Assembly (NCBI GenBank): GCA_964036195.1
Contig: OZ038453.1
Span: 4,293,469-4,357,468 of the forward strand
Direction: 5' to 3'
DNA length: 64,000 bases
Source of the DNA: Sphaerolaimus hirsutus
Lineage: Eukaryota > Nematoda > Chromadorea > Monhysterida > Sphaerolaimidae
Below the pieces are notes generated by a model. That model did no database searches. It saw only the letters and a list, made by a program, of their open reading frames with translations, and was not told the DNA's origin. Both the position numbers and the translations under genes were made by a program. This document shows, in pieces, positions 25,564 through 37,000 of the stretch (position 1 is its first letter; every line of letters begins with the position of its first letter).

Positions 25564-28500
25564 CGGTGCTCTGCCTCATAGCAAACGCGTTTCTCCTGGG
25601 CCTTTGAGCATTGGTTTGCAAATTGTTTTGCGTTTTTTGATTGTTCACAGTTGCTGCCGCAAAAGCGGCCGGTTCGAAAATGTTTGCCGCCCTTTTAGCT
25701 TGCATTTTTACCTGCGGGGGGGGGGGGGTTATTTAGGGGTGAGGTTTTTTTTATGTGAGATGACCTTTTTTGGTTGACATTTTTTTGAGTGGTTGTTTTT
25801 GAGGCGTATTTGATTGGCGAATTATTGTGAATTTTTCTGAGGCTGCATTTCCGCAAGTTGACAAATGAAAAAGTGAGTTCACAGATCAAGACAAGACAAC
25901 TCACATGATCGTGATTTTTGGTGACATTTACTTTTCACAGATATGTTTTGAAGACACTTGAATTATGACATAAATCATCACCTACCACTTGTAAAATGTC
26001 ATAAAAACATCTCATTTTTACTATTTGTTTGACATTTTTAATGACATTTTATATGACTTTTGACACTTTGCATGGCATTAACATTTTACATTACATTTTA
26101 CAGGGCATTTTGCAGGGTCTGGAGATGGTCCCTGAAAGTGGTGAAATTTGTGCACTGTTTTTGAAACTTTTGTTCGGAAATACCTCCCAACAAGAAAAAA
26201 CCGTACTTGTTGTTGTTGGAAAACACTACTACCTCCAAAAAAAAAAACTCCCCCCCCCCCCAAATACCCACAATTACAAAATAACCCCCCCCCCCAAAAA
26301 AAAAAAAAAAATTCAAACCTGTTCCAAGGGCAAAACCCTCTGTCTTTCCCTAGGCAATTTTGCCCTAGCTTGTGTATGTGAATAATACATTGCAAAGTTG
26401 GACACAATCACCGGGACGGGTAGGGCAATTGTTAGGACACCTGTTAGGGCGCAAACGGACCCTATAATTCGCCCTAGATTTGTACGCGGCACCATGTCGC
26501 CGTAGCTGAGGGGGGAAGGGATTTTGTGTTGCTTGGGGGGGGGGGGTCCGAGATATTGTTAAATGTCAAACTCAGGCTCAGAAAATGTCAAGCTTATAAA
26601 CAATGATCGAATAAAAGTTAACATTTTACACTTCAATTTGCATGACTTTAGACACTTAATAAAAGTTGACATTTTACACTCCCATTTGCATGACTTTTGA
26701 CTCATTCAATATTTTAGAGAGTCTGAGGCACAAGGGTTCAAGTCAAAACCAGTTGTTGTTTTTATTTAAAAAAATAATTTAAAAACCATTGTTGAAAAAA
26801 CATTTCTAAAAAACTCACCCCACAGTTGTCATTGTGACAATTGCCCACCACAATCCCAAAGGAATTGAAGTAAAATCATTATCTGGATTGTCTTCTAATC
26901 TCTCAGCATAATATACCAGCGCGGCAAAAATTACTATAAATAATATTAGAAAAAATACCAGTAGCATCAATTCCTTTGCGCTCGCTTTTACAGTGTGAAT
27001 TAGAATTTTTAGACCGGATGAATGTTGTGTCAATTTGAATAATCGGAGAATTCTGATCATGCTCAAAAATTCTACCATGTCCTGAGTGAATAAAGGTAGT
27101 CTTTTTGAGCTGTAAAAGTTGTTTAGCATGTGATTGTTTTTTAATGGAATTATGATATTGATTATATATAAACGGTCTGCTTATCTCGATTTATTTATAA
27201 AATCCATTTATCGATCTTTTATATGATTTGTGAGTGAAAACTAGAAAATTATTTTGTGTTCAATCTTGAACCACAAAAGTGAATTAAAATTGCTTCATTT
27301 TGTCAAAACTATTTTTAAAACCTATGGAAAGCAGACTTACCTATCTATTTATGCCATCTTCTATACTTAATTGAATGAACAATGTCAGAAAACACAAATT
27401 TACCCTAAAAATTCAATACACAAAAGCACAGAGTATTTAATTATTGACATGTGATCATTATTCACAATTTTTACAAATTCAGGTAAATTCAATTGAAAGT
27501 TCAAAATTTGAAAAACTTACTTTGGTAGTCTCATCATTTTTCTCGAAATATTTCCTGGTAACATCCAGGTAAAAACTCAATGTAGCAACAAAATCTATCC
27601 AATTAAGTGGTCCCTTTACAAACTTTCTCAAACTGGGACAAAAAATTAATCTGATGCTTAGTTCAAATGTGAACCATATATTGCACACATATTCAATGTA
27701 CATAAATGCATTATGTGGCTGTGTTTCCATTTTGGAAACTCTGGGTATTGGCATGCTGCCAGGAATGCCATGACTGGTTTCTGTGAACAATCTTTTACTA
27801 TTGTTGTACAGTGTGCCATTTGGGATCTGTATTTTAAGAAAAAAATTTTAAACATTTTTTAAATAATTTTGCTGAATGTGCAAATACTTGGTTACTCACT
27901 GTAATGTTAATAACTGGTATTCTGAACATTGGTTGTGTTTTCAAACAAAATGATAATATTGACACACATATGAAGAATATTGATACCACTGCTATAACCT
28001 GAAAAATGGTTAATTTTGTTAAAGCAATTATATGTAAAAAATACAAAATTTTGTTCAAAGAATGAAGTTGGGCATAAATGATGGGACACACACCAGTTTA
28101 AACCCAAAATTTTCAGAACTGAAGAATCAGTTTTGAATGCATTAGTAGTTCAAAACTACTGTTTTATGATCCATTGAATTTTAGTTGTAATTCATTCAAA
28201 TGTGTTTTAAACATATTTATTGCTATGGGACTTTTGATAGTAACAAAATATTCAGTTTGAATAGTGCTAACAGACAGCTCATCCAAACAAACTGTTTTTA
28301 AACTCATAAAAATTTTTTTCTATTTTTTTTTCAAAATTATCATTCACACAAAAATGTAAACTTTCCCAATTTCACCTTGGCAGATTGTGACGAATAAGGC
28401 TCATCAAATAACGCCCACATTTTCGGTTTCACTTTCATCCAAGCGTTGATATTGCCACTGTAATATGCATCTTCCCAGCCAAATCTTTTCATAGTTTCTT

Positions 28501-30438
28501 CTGTACTTTCGACTGTTTCAAAATCTAATCTGTCTAAAACTGCCAGTGTTTCTTGGGTGTCCCTGGATTAGATTTGGGAACATTTTTTTTTGAAAAATGA
28601 GAGAAATTGGTAATACCGTATTTTTTCTAATAGAACGGCATACCTCCAATAGAATGGCACCTCCAATAGAATGGCAGGTTTTGGCACTTTTTTCCACTGA
28701 CGAAATAAATAGAACGGCAGCCTCTAATAGAACGGCAGGTATAAAAAGTTGACGAAAAAATAGAACGGCGCCGTTCTATTAGAAGAAATATGGTATTTCA
28801 TTTTTTACCGGTCATGGCAATGTCCAATGAACTATATGTAGGGCTTTTATGCTATGCAGTGTTGCTTGACAGGTGTGAACTGTTAAAATTAGGTAAAATG
28901 CCAAAAAAACTTCTTTATGTGAATCAGCAACAATAGTGGATGTACTTGAATATATACTTACCTGAAACGTCCCGAAATTACTTGCGCCGAAAACTGAACC
29001 TTTAAATCATAACTAGGTAATCTAATATTTTACCAACATTTATCAACTTTTTAACCAAATTACATTTTTAACTGCTTTCCATTTATTTGAAACAGTGCCA
29101 ATTTCATTCTCAATGCATGATTCCTGATACTGACTGATAAATCACACGCAAAATACTCATCACCCCAAAAATACCCAATACCCAAATACCCACCTATGTT
29201 GAGTATACGTCATCCAACAACAAGGCTCCACCTGATTTGCATCCAGACCCCAAAATTCTAATTCCTCTTCGAATAAGGGTCCACAAACGTCAGTGGGATA
29301 ATGCAGTTTCCCAGTGCGGTAGTAGTTGAGTATTTGGGCAAATACCTGTGAGTATTGAGTATTTCTGCGAGTACTCAAGGATTGAGAGTATTGTTGTTGT
29401 TGTTTTTGGAAGTGTGGGAAGGGTTTGGTTGGAATTTTCATAAATTTGACATTTATATGCCATATTCCTTGGAGGGTATATGCTTGAAAAATCATGCAGC
29501 CTGTCAACTAAAATTTTAGTTGACATGGAGACTAGTTTTCTGCATTCTCACTTGAACATATTCTTGCAGCCCGTCAACTAAAATTTGAATTGACATGAAA
29601 CAGGGGTCTCCAGGATTTTGGCCTCGCGGGGGCTGGATAGATAGCAAATCGCTCCTCCGGAGGGATAGATCGCTGAAAATTGGCTGGCAAGTCATAGAAG
29701 GGAAAAACGAAGAAAATTAGCTAAAAATACATTAAAACAAGTCGAAATAGGCACAATACATAGGCTTTTTCAAGGTTAAGAAGGCAGAAAGGGGAATAAT
29801 CGCTCATAATCAGTTAAAAGTAGCCAAAAGTAGGTTTAAAATGGCTAAAAATAGGTATATAACCATGTATATAGCCGGAAAACACGATTTTGAAGGTGAA
29901 AACTATAAAAGGGTGTGAAAAGTAGTGATTTTGAGCGAAAATTGGGGTAAAATTTCTCCAAAACCACTCCAGATAGATAGATAGCTGAGCGATTTGGGGG
30001 GGGGTCTTTGGGGGTAGTAGCCAAAATTTTTGCCTTGGTATATAGCTGATAGCCTTATAGATAGCTGAGCGGCCCCGGGATAGATAGATAGCTGGGCTGT
30101 TTGGGGGGGGGGGGTTACCCCCCCAACACCCCATTCGAGACCCCTGATTAAAACAAATAATTAAAAAAGTTTTAACATAGATAGATAGCTGGCCGATTTG
30201 GGGGGAAACCCCTGACATGAAAACCAATTAACACAGTGTAAGTAGCACCAGTTTCCATCACCCCCAAAATATAAATTACCTGCGGATGCCGATCAAAAAA
30301 GTACTCATTCAAAATCGGGTCATAATTGCTCTGATTTGACGTCAATCTTGACAATCTGGTCGCGGGTATTTTTTTCAGAGTTCCCTGATAAGTTTCGTGT
30401 CTTATTCCGCCCACATTTATGACGATTCTCTCATCCAT
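25564..30438 (-). CDS. Shaw-type (Kv3) voltage-gated K+ channel, left arm, exons 1-8
   Basis: Exons on the minus strand: 30280-30438, 29194-29345, 28376-28562, 27900-27998, 27521-27826, 26819-27081, 26319-26505 and 25564-25711. Each has the same length and phase as in the plus-strand copy starting at 33887, with GT/AG borders and no stop. They encode T1, S1-S6 and the start of the cytoplasmic tail; exons 9-12 are absent because the homologous sequence ends at the Bel/Pao element. Exon 1 differs from the other arm at two silent sites, exon 5 at three silent sites, exon 8 at three silent sites and one Val/Met. This pattern of constraint argues that this is an allele or functional paralogue, not a dead copy. 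The name rests on close resemblance to Drosophila Shaw and vertebrate KCNC channels. Confidence 0.9.
28614..28795. mobile_element. CTAATAGAACGGC TIR element in Shaw intron 2 (left arm)
   Basis: ACCGTATTTTTTCTAATAGA at one end and CTATTAGAAGAAATATGGTA at the other. The counterpart at 34905-35067 sits at the same intronic position, so this insertion predates the split of the two arms. The rest of intron 2 (28563-29193) shows no feature. Confidence 0.7.
29601..30214. mobile_element. hAT-like MITE, 614 bp, with 8-bp target duplication
   Basis: Starts CAGGGGTCTC and ends AACCCCTG, flanked by ACATGAAA at 29593-29600 and 30215-30222. The interior has GATAGATAGCTGAGCG repeats and G-runs; no transposase. 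It lies in Shaw intron 1 of the left arm. The right arm has the undisturbed site (single copy, about 34101-34108). A related sequence is at about 62380-62515. Confidence 0.85.
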
Positions 30439-30489
30439 TGACGCTGCAGCGCCTGGGAAAGAAAATGGGGGATAATTTAAGGTCAGGGG

Positions 30490-30670
30490 GCAGTTCTGTA
30501 TAGTGTCAAATGTCATTTAAAGTGTCAATTCAAACAAAAACAAATTTTACTAAGCTTTGACATTTTCATCACATTTGACAAATTTCTCATGACATTTTGT
30601 ATGGTATTTGTCATGACATTTGACACTTTACTTGACACTTTACAGGGTGCGGGACTGCCACCAGCACCAG
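30490..30670. repeat. Inverted repeat of GTAAAGTGTCAAATGTCAT words
   Basis: GGCAGTTCTGTATAGTGTC at one end is mirrored by CACTTTACAGGGTGCGGGAC at the other. The counterpart in the right arm is at about 33665-33840. A family of GTAAAATGTCA-rich short elements recurs at 10095, 26030, 31215, 49790, 50370 and 56290. Confidence 0.6.
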
Positions 30671-30888
30671 GGCGCAAATTCAATTTAACATGAGACTCAC
30701 ATTTTCGGAGCCTTACGTTATAATTGAATTTGGGACCAGATAAATATGACTGACGGTTAAAAAAAGTAAAGTTTCATGTATCTGTGACAAATTAATACAT
30801 CAATGTTTCTGTGAGTTTATTTGAGTGGATTAGTGCGTTAAACTTAATAGCTCTTGAGTGGATAATTTATAAAAACACATACCGTATT

Positions 30889-31139
30889 TCCTCGAAATAC
30901 CCCCCCCCCCCGAAATACCCCCCTCAAAATAGGCACTATGTATTTGTGGTCCGGGAAATTCATAATAGACGTTCAAAACACTTACTGTGTTACGTTAGAA
31001 CATCGTTTATACCATCTACATCCTTATATAAGGCTGTAAAAACTTATCAATGGTGGTTATTGTTGCATTTTTCACGTTTTTCTCTCAAAATTTTCACTCT
31101 GAAAAAATAAACCCCCCTGGGGTAATTCGAGGAAATCGG
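30889..31139. mobile_element. CCGTATTTCC-family element, left arm only
   Basis: CCGTATTTCCTCGAAATACC at 30889 and GGTAATTCGAGGAAATCGG near 31135. The homologous right-arm sequence (33390-33440) lacks it. A second CCGTATTTCC end begins at 31150 and is shared by both arms. Confidence 0.6.
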
Positions 31140-31589
31140 CAGACACATACCGTATTTCCTCGGATTAAGACCCCTTTATAATACACCCTCCAGTGGCCAC
31201 TCCTAGACCCATGTGTAATGTCAAATGTTAAGTATCGCCCTCAAATGTCACGCAAAGTGTCTAAAGTCATGTAAAATGTCCTGAAAAACGAAAAATGCAG
31301 TAGGAATTTTTTTGACATTTTACATGGCTTACATTTTTAATTAATGCAGATATACATGACTTTAGACACTCTGCATGACATTTTACATTTTTCTTGATCT
31401 GGGAGTGGCCCCTGCCCCAGGTTTGAGTGATCCGACGAAAAAATAACCCCCAGTTCTATTTCGAGGAAATGCGGTATATAAATACATATATGATTCATAT
31501 ATATTACATAAATATCATGTTGTATATCTATTATATATAAAAATATACCCCTATTTTCTATTCATATTTTTACAAATACGTTTTATGTA

Positions 31590-32505
31590 CATGGTCGGGC
31601 TGAAAAGTCCCCGGGCAGTGCTCGCCATTCGCGCTAGGGGTAAGCTACGGTTATAAAATTTTAACACGTTAATATATCAGGTGTTTTGAGTTATACCCCA
31701 AAATTTCGCCCCTCTAGCTCCACCCACTGCGGAACTGTGGGGGTTACGATTTCGGTCATTTTGTACTGATGTACAAATGGTGCTCTAGCTCAACGCTGAT
31801 TTAAGTTGTGACCACGAAACTTTGGCTAGTGTAAGCCACCAGTGTTGGCAATGTGCTGATAGTATTCAACACTTTCATCAACATCATTGCTATTAAGGTA
31901 AAATTAATATGCAGATCAGGGTGATTTGCAAGAAACGTGGGAACTGTGATGGATGTTTTTGGTGATCATCTGAGATCGTCTTGTATTGCAGTGATTTTAA
32001 TGTTGTTTTGAAATGTGCAGTAAATGATTATGTCAATTAAATTTCATTTGTGTTTCATTACTAATCTGTAGTGACACATTACCTGTGTTCAGCAGCAGTG
32101 TGCATGAAAAACGCCTCCTGTATTAACCTGTATTGACCAACCGTAGAGGCAGAATGATGAATTTGGTAGTGAGAGTAGTGACAGTAATGGCAATATGGAC
32201 TAGGCTTATGATATCATAGCTAAAGTTGGTTAGTTCTGGCACATTGCCAACACTGGTGGCTTACACTAGCCAAGGTTTCATGATCACAACTTAAAGCAGC
32301 GTTGAGCTAGAGCACCATTTGTACATCAGTACAAAATGACCGAAATTGTAACCCCCACAGTTCCGCAGTGGGTGGAGCTAGAGGGGTGAAATTTTGGGTG
32401 AAAACTCAAAACACCTGATATATTAACGTGTTAAAATTCTATAACCGTAGCTTACCTCTAGCGCGAATGGCGAGCACTGCCCGGGGACTTTTCAGCCCGA
32501 CCATG
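31590..32505. mobile_element. Tc1/mariner-like MITE with about 267-bp inverted arms
   Basis: Begins CATGGTCGGGCTGAAAAGTC and ends with its inverse, flanked by TA on both sides (31588-31589 and 32506-32507), as expected for the Tc1/mariner target. The arms run to about 31855 and from about 32240. The 385-bp centre has no open frame for a transposase. The contig stops five bases after the right-hand TA, at the second gap. Confidence 0.85.
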
Positions 32506-32510
32506 TATAT

Positions 32511-32710
32511 NNNNNNNNNNNNNNNNNNNNNNNNNNNNNNNNNNNNNNNNNNNNNNNNNNNNNNNNNNNNNNNNNNNNNNNNNNNNNNNNNNNNNNNNNN
32601 NNNNNNNNNNNNNNNNNNNNNNNNNNNNNNNNNNNNNNNNNNNNNNNNNNNNNNNNNNNNNNNNNNNNNNNNNNNNNNNNNNNNNNNNNNNNNNNNNNNN
32701 NNNNNNNNNN
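32511..32710. other. Assembly gap, 200 N
   Basis: Exactly 200 N. It separates the left arm, ending in a hairpin-forming MITE, from the right arm, whose first base corresponds in reverse complement to about 31441. It therefore lies on the symmetry axis of the inverted duplication. Confidence 0.95.
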
Positions 32711-32855
32711 TTTTTCGTCGGATCACTCAAACCTGGGGCAGGGGCCACTCCCAGATCAAGAAAAATGTCAAATGTCATGCAGAGTGTCTAAAGTCATGTA
32801 TAAGTATATTTCCTACTGCAATTTTCTCTTTTTAGGACATTTTACATGACTTTAG

Positions 32856-33272
32856 AGGCGAGAACTCGGCCGTAAAGTAAACCCGGCCGTAAAGTAAATC
32901 CGGCCGTAAGGCATAGTTGTACAAACGTATTTACGTTTACTCGATAAATACGTATACTCGAGTGCTGCGTAAACACGTTTACGTTTCGTCCCGAAAAAAT
33001 ACCGGTACTCAGTTACTTGCGAAAAAGTACGCGAGTACAGAAAATGAGTATTTACAGATATTTACGTTTACTCACCTTTTACACAGCGTAAAAGTAGAAA
33101 ATTTTTACTTTACGTTTTCTGTATTCAGGTGTGACTAAAAATAAAATACTTTACGTTTACGTTTACTTTGAAAAAAGTTCAGTACTTTAAACAACTCTGG
33201 CGTAATGATGCCCGGCCTAAAGTAGCACCCTCTACTTTACGGCCGGGTTTACTTTACGGCCGGACCATCCCC
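32856..33272. mobile_element. GGCCGTAAAGTAAA element, right arm only, with 8-bp target duplication
   Basis: CGGCCGTAAAGTAAACCCGG near the left end is inverted near the right end. Flanked by GACTTTAG at 32848-32855 and 33273-33280. The left arm has a single uninterrupted GACTTTAG (reverse complement near 31265). Internal ACGTTTACTCGATAAATACG-type words are related to 6073-6220. Confidence 0.8.
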
Positions 33273-33664
33273 GACTTTAGACACTTTGCGTGACATTTGG
33301 GGGCGATACTTAACATTTGGCATTACACATGGGTCTAGGAGTGGCCACTGGAGGGTGTATTATAAAGGGGTCTTAATCCGAGGAAATACGGTATGTGTCT
33401 ATTTACGTATGTGTTGTTATAAACACAGTAATCCACTCAAGAGCCATTAATTTTAACTAACTAATCCACTCAAATAAACTCACAAAAACATTTATATTTA
33501 TTTGTCACACAAACTATAAATACATGAAACTTTACTTTTTTAAACCGTCACAGTCATATTTATTTGGTCCCAAATTCAATTAGAACGTAAGGCGCCCGCA
33601 GCGCGACAAATTACGCGAAATTGTGGGCCTCAAGTCAAATTGAACTAGCGCCCTGGTGCTGGTG

Positions 33665-33840
33665 GCAGTCCCGCACCCTGTAAAGTGTCAAGTAAAGTGT
33701 CAAATGTCATGACAAATACCATACAAAATATCATAAGAAATTTGTCAAATGTCATGAAAGATGTCAACACTTCAGTAATAAATTTTCTTTGTTTGAATTG
33801 ACACTTTAAATGACATTTGACACTATAGAGGACTGCCCCC
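33665..33840. repeat. Inverted repeat of GTGTCAAATGTCATG words, right arm
   Basis: Homologue of 30490-30670: GGCAGTCCCGCACCCTGTAA at one end and GACACTATAGAGGACTGCCC at the other, 5' of the first coding Shaw exon. 33281-33664 otherwise holds a CCGTATTTCC end (about 33368-33392) and no gene. Confidence 0.6.
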
Positions 33841-33886
33841 TGACCTTAAATTATCCCCCATTTTTTTCCCAGGCGCTGCAGCGTCA

Positions 33887-34045
33887 ATGGACGAGAGAAT
33901 CGTCATAAATGTGGGCGGAATAAGACACGAAACTTATCAGGGAACTCTGAAAAAAATACCCGCGACCAGATTGTCAAGATTGACGTCAAATCAGAGCAAT
34001 TATGACCCGATTTTGAATGAGTACTTTTTTGATAGGCATCCGCAG
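33887..34045 (+). CDS. Shaw exon 1: T1 domain start
   Basis: Begins [17 protein letters not shown], the conserved [10 protein letters not shown] opening of the Kv tetramerisation (BTB) domain, and ends at CCGCAG before GTAATT (phase 0). An acceptor TTTTTTCCCAG ends 14 nt before the ATG. Confidence 0.9.
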
Positions 34046-37000
34046 GTAATTAATATGTTGGTGGTGATGGAAACTGGTGCTACTTACACTGTGTTAATTG
34101 GTTTTCATGTCAATTCAAATTTTAGTTGACGGTTGCAGTACAATTTTCAAGTGTGCATGTGGAAAACTGGTTTCCATGTCAACTACTATTTTAGTTGACG
34201 GGCTGCAAGAAATATTCAAGCATATACCCTCCAATAAATATGGCATATAAATATGTCAAATTTATGAAAAGTCCAACCAAACCCTTCCCACACTTCCAAA
34301 AACAACAACAACAATACTCTCAATACTCAATCCTCGAGTACTCGCAGAAATACTCAATACTCACAGGTATTTGCCCAAATACTCAACTACTACCGCACTG
34401 GGAAACTGCATTATCCGACTGACGTTTGTGGACCCTTATTTGAAGAGGAATTAGAATTTTGGGGTCTGGATGCAAATCAGGTGGAGCCTTGTTGTTGGAT
34501 GACTTATACTCAACATAGGTGGGTATTTGGGTATTGGGTATTTTTGGGGTGATGAGTATTTTGTGTGTGATTTATCAGTGTGTATTAGGAATCATGCATT
34601 GAGAATGAATTTGGCACTGTTTCAAATAAATGGAAAGCAGTATTAAATGTAATTTGGTTAAAAAGTTGATAAATGTTGCTAGTTATGATTGAAAGGTTCT
34701 GTTTTCGGTGCAAGTAATTTCGAAACGTTTCAGGTAAGTATCTATTCAAGTACGTACATCCACTATGTTTGCTGAGTCACATAAAGAAGTGTTTTTGGCA
34801 TTTTACCAAATTTTAACAGTTCACACTTGTAAAGCAACACTGCATAGCATTAAAGCCCTACCTATAGTTCATTGGACATTGCCATGACCGGTAAAAAATG
34901 AAAGACCGTATTTCCTCTAATAGAAGAGCGCCTTTCTATTTTTTCATCAAATTTTTTACCTGCCGTTCTTTTTATTTCGTCGGTGGAAAAAAGTGCCAAA
35001 ACCTGCCGATCTATTGGAGGTGCCATTCTATTGGAGGTATGCCGTTCTATTAGAAGAAATACGGTATTACCAATTTCCCTTCATTTTTTTCAAATAAAAA
35101 TCTTCCCAAATCTAATCCAGGGACACCCAAGAAACACTGGCAGTTTTAGACAGATTAGATTTTGAAACAGTTGAAAGTACAGAAGAAACTATGAAAAGAT
35201 TTGGCTGGGAAGATGCTTATTACAGTGGCAATATCAATGCTTGGATGAAAGTGAAACCAAAAATGTGGGCGTTATTTGATGAGCCTTATTCGTCACAATC
35301 TGCCAAGGTGAAGTTGGGAAAGTTTACATTTTTTTGTGTGAATGATAATTTTGAAAAAAAATTTGAAAAAAAGTTTTATGGGTTTAAAAACAGTTTGTTT
35401 GGATGAGCCGTCTGTTGGGCCTTTTCAAACTGAATATTTTGTTACTATCAAAAGTCCCATAGCAATAAAAATGTTTAAAACACATTTGAATGAATTACAA
35501 CTAAAATTCAATGGATCATAAAACAGTAGTTTTGAACTACTAATGCATTCAAAACTAATTCTTCAGTTCTGAAAATTTTGGGTTTAAACTGGTGTGTGTC
35601 CCATAATTTATGCCCAACTTCATTCTTTGAACAAAATTTTCTATTTTTATATATAATTGCTTTCACAAAATTAACCATTTTTCAGGTTATAGCAGTGGTA
35701 TCAATATTCTTCATATGTGTGTCAATATTATCCTTTTGTTTGAAAACACAACCAATGTTCAGAATACCAGTTATAAACATTACAGTGAGTAACCTATTTG
35801 AACATTCAGCAAAATTATTTTTAAAAATGTTAAAAAAACTTTTCTAAAAATACAGATCCCAAATGGCACACTGTACAACAATAGTAAAAGATTGTTCACA
35901 GAAACCAGTCATGGCATTCCTGGCAGCATGCCAATACCCAGAGTTTCCAAAATGGAAACACAGCCACATAATGCATTTATGTACATTGAATATGTGTGCA
36001 ATATATGGTTCACATTTGAACTGAGCATCAGATTAATTTTTTGTCCCAGTTTGAGAAAGTTTGTAAAGGGACCACTTAATTGGATAGATTTTGTTGCTAC
36101 ATTGAGTTTTTACCTGGATGTTACCAGAAAATATTTTGAGAAAAATGATGAGACTACCAAAGTGAGTTTTTTTCTAAATAAAAATAATAGTCATAATTAC
36201 TTGATTTGACATGAATTTGTGATAATTGTGAATTATAATAGTTGAAATAAAAATATCTGAGCTCTCGGGTATTACAACTTTTCCTGTAAAAATTATATGT
36301 ATTTTGTGCCATTGTTTTTCTCAGTCAATATCTCTATGCAAATCCCATAACTCATTCTGCTTTCTGGGAGTTACAAAATACCGTATTACCTCGAATTATC
36401 CCCCCTTGAATTAACCCCCCCCTCTGTGTAACATTATCGTAAAATGTAAAAACCTATAATATTTAAGTTAACTTTCTTATGTTCTCTTTTATATTCAATT
36501 AATTCAACTCGTCAAGATTTCATTCATATTTACATTCCCATTTTAACATCTTCACCTTCACCAATTAATATCTCAAGCGATGTTGTTTACAACGTGCGCT
36601 TCACATCGTTCACATATTTAGATCTTAGTCATTGCTCACATTCCGCCACATTTCCTTGACAAGCAGCACGCATATACGCCGTCATGTTTATGTTAAGCGG
36701 CGGGCCCGCCCCGAGCAGGGCGCCGGGCCCGCGCGCCATTTCAAATGCCGTCTGGCTTGTCTCACATTTTCACTATCTTGCCAGTTTAGCTCGCTTTTCA
36801 TCGGAGAAGCGAGCGGGCAAGGATTGAACTTTCACAATTGGAAATGTTGGGTAAAAATCGGAGATTAGAGCCGACCGATTGGCGCCAAACCAATCGCCAT
36901 CGGTCGGCCCTTAAAAGCCGATTTCACAGCTACAATCGGGAGTGTTTGCAACCTCGTCAACTTCACACGAATCTCTTCCTAGGATCTAAATAAGCGCCGT

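Noticed and set aside
26078..26407. Gly/Phe-rich and Pro/Lys-rich frames around Shaw intron 7 in both arms
   Set aside because: They come from long homopolymer runs in the intron.
36420..36424. Target-site duplication of the right Bel/Pao copy
   Set aside because: CCCTC against CCCTT is suggestive, but the flanking C-runs of the host MITE make a 5-bp match uninformative.
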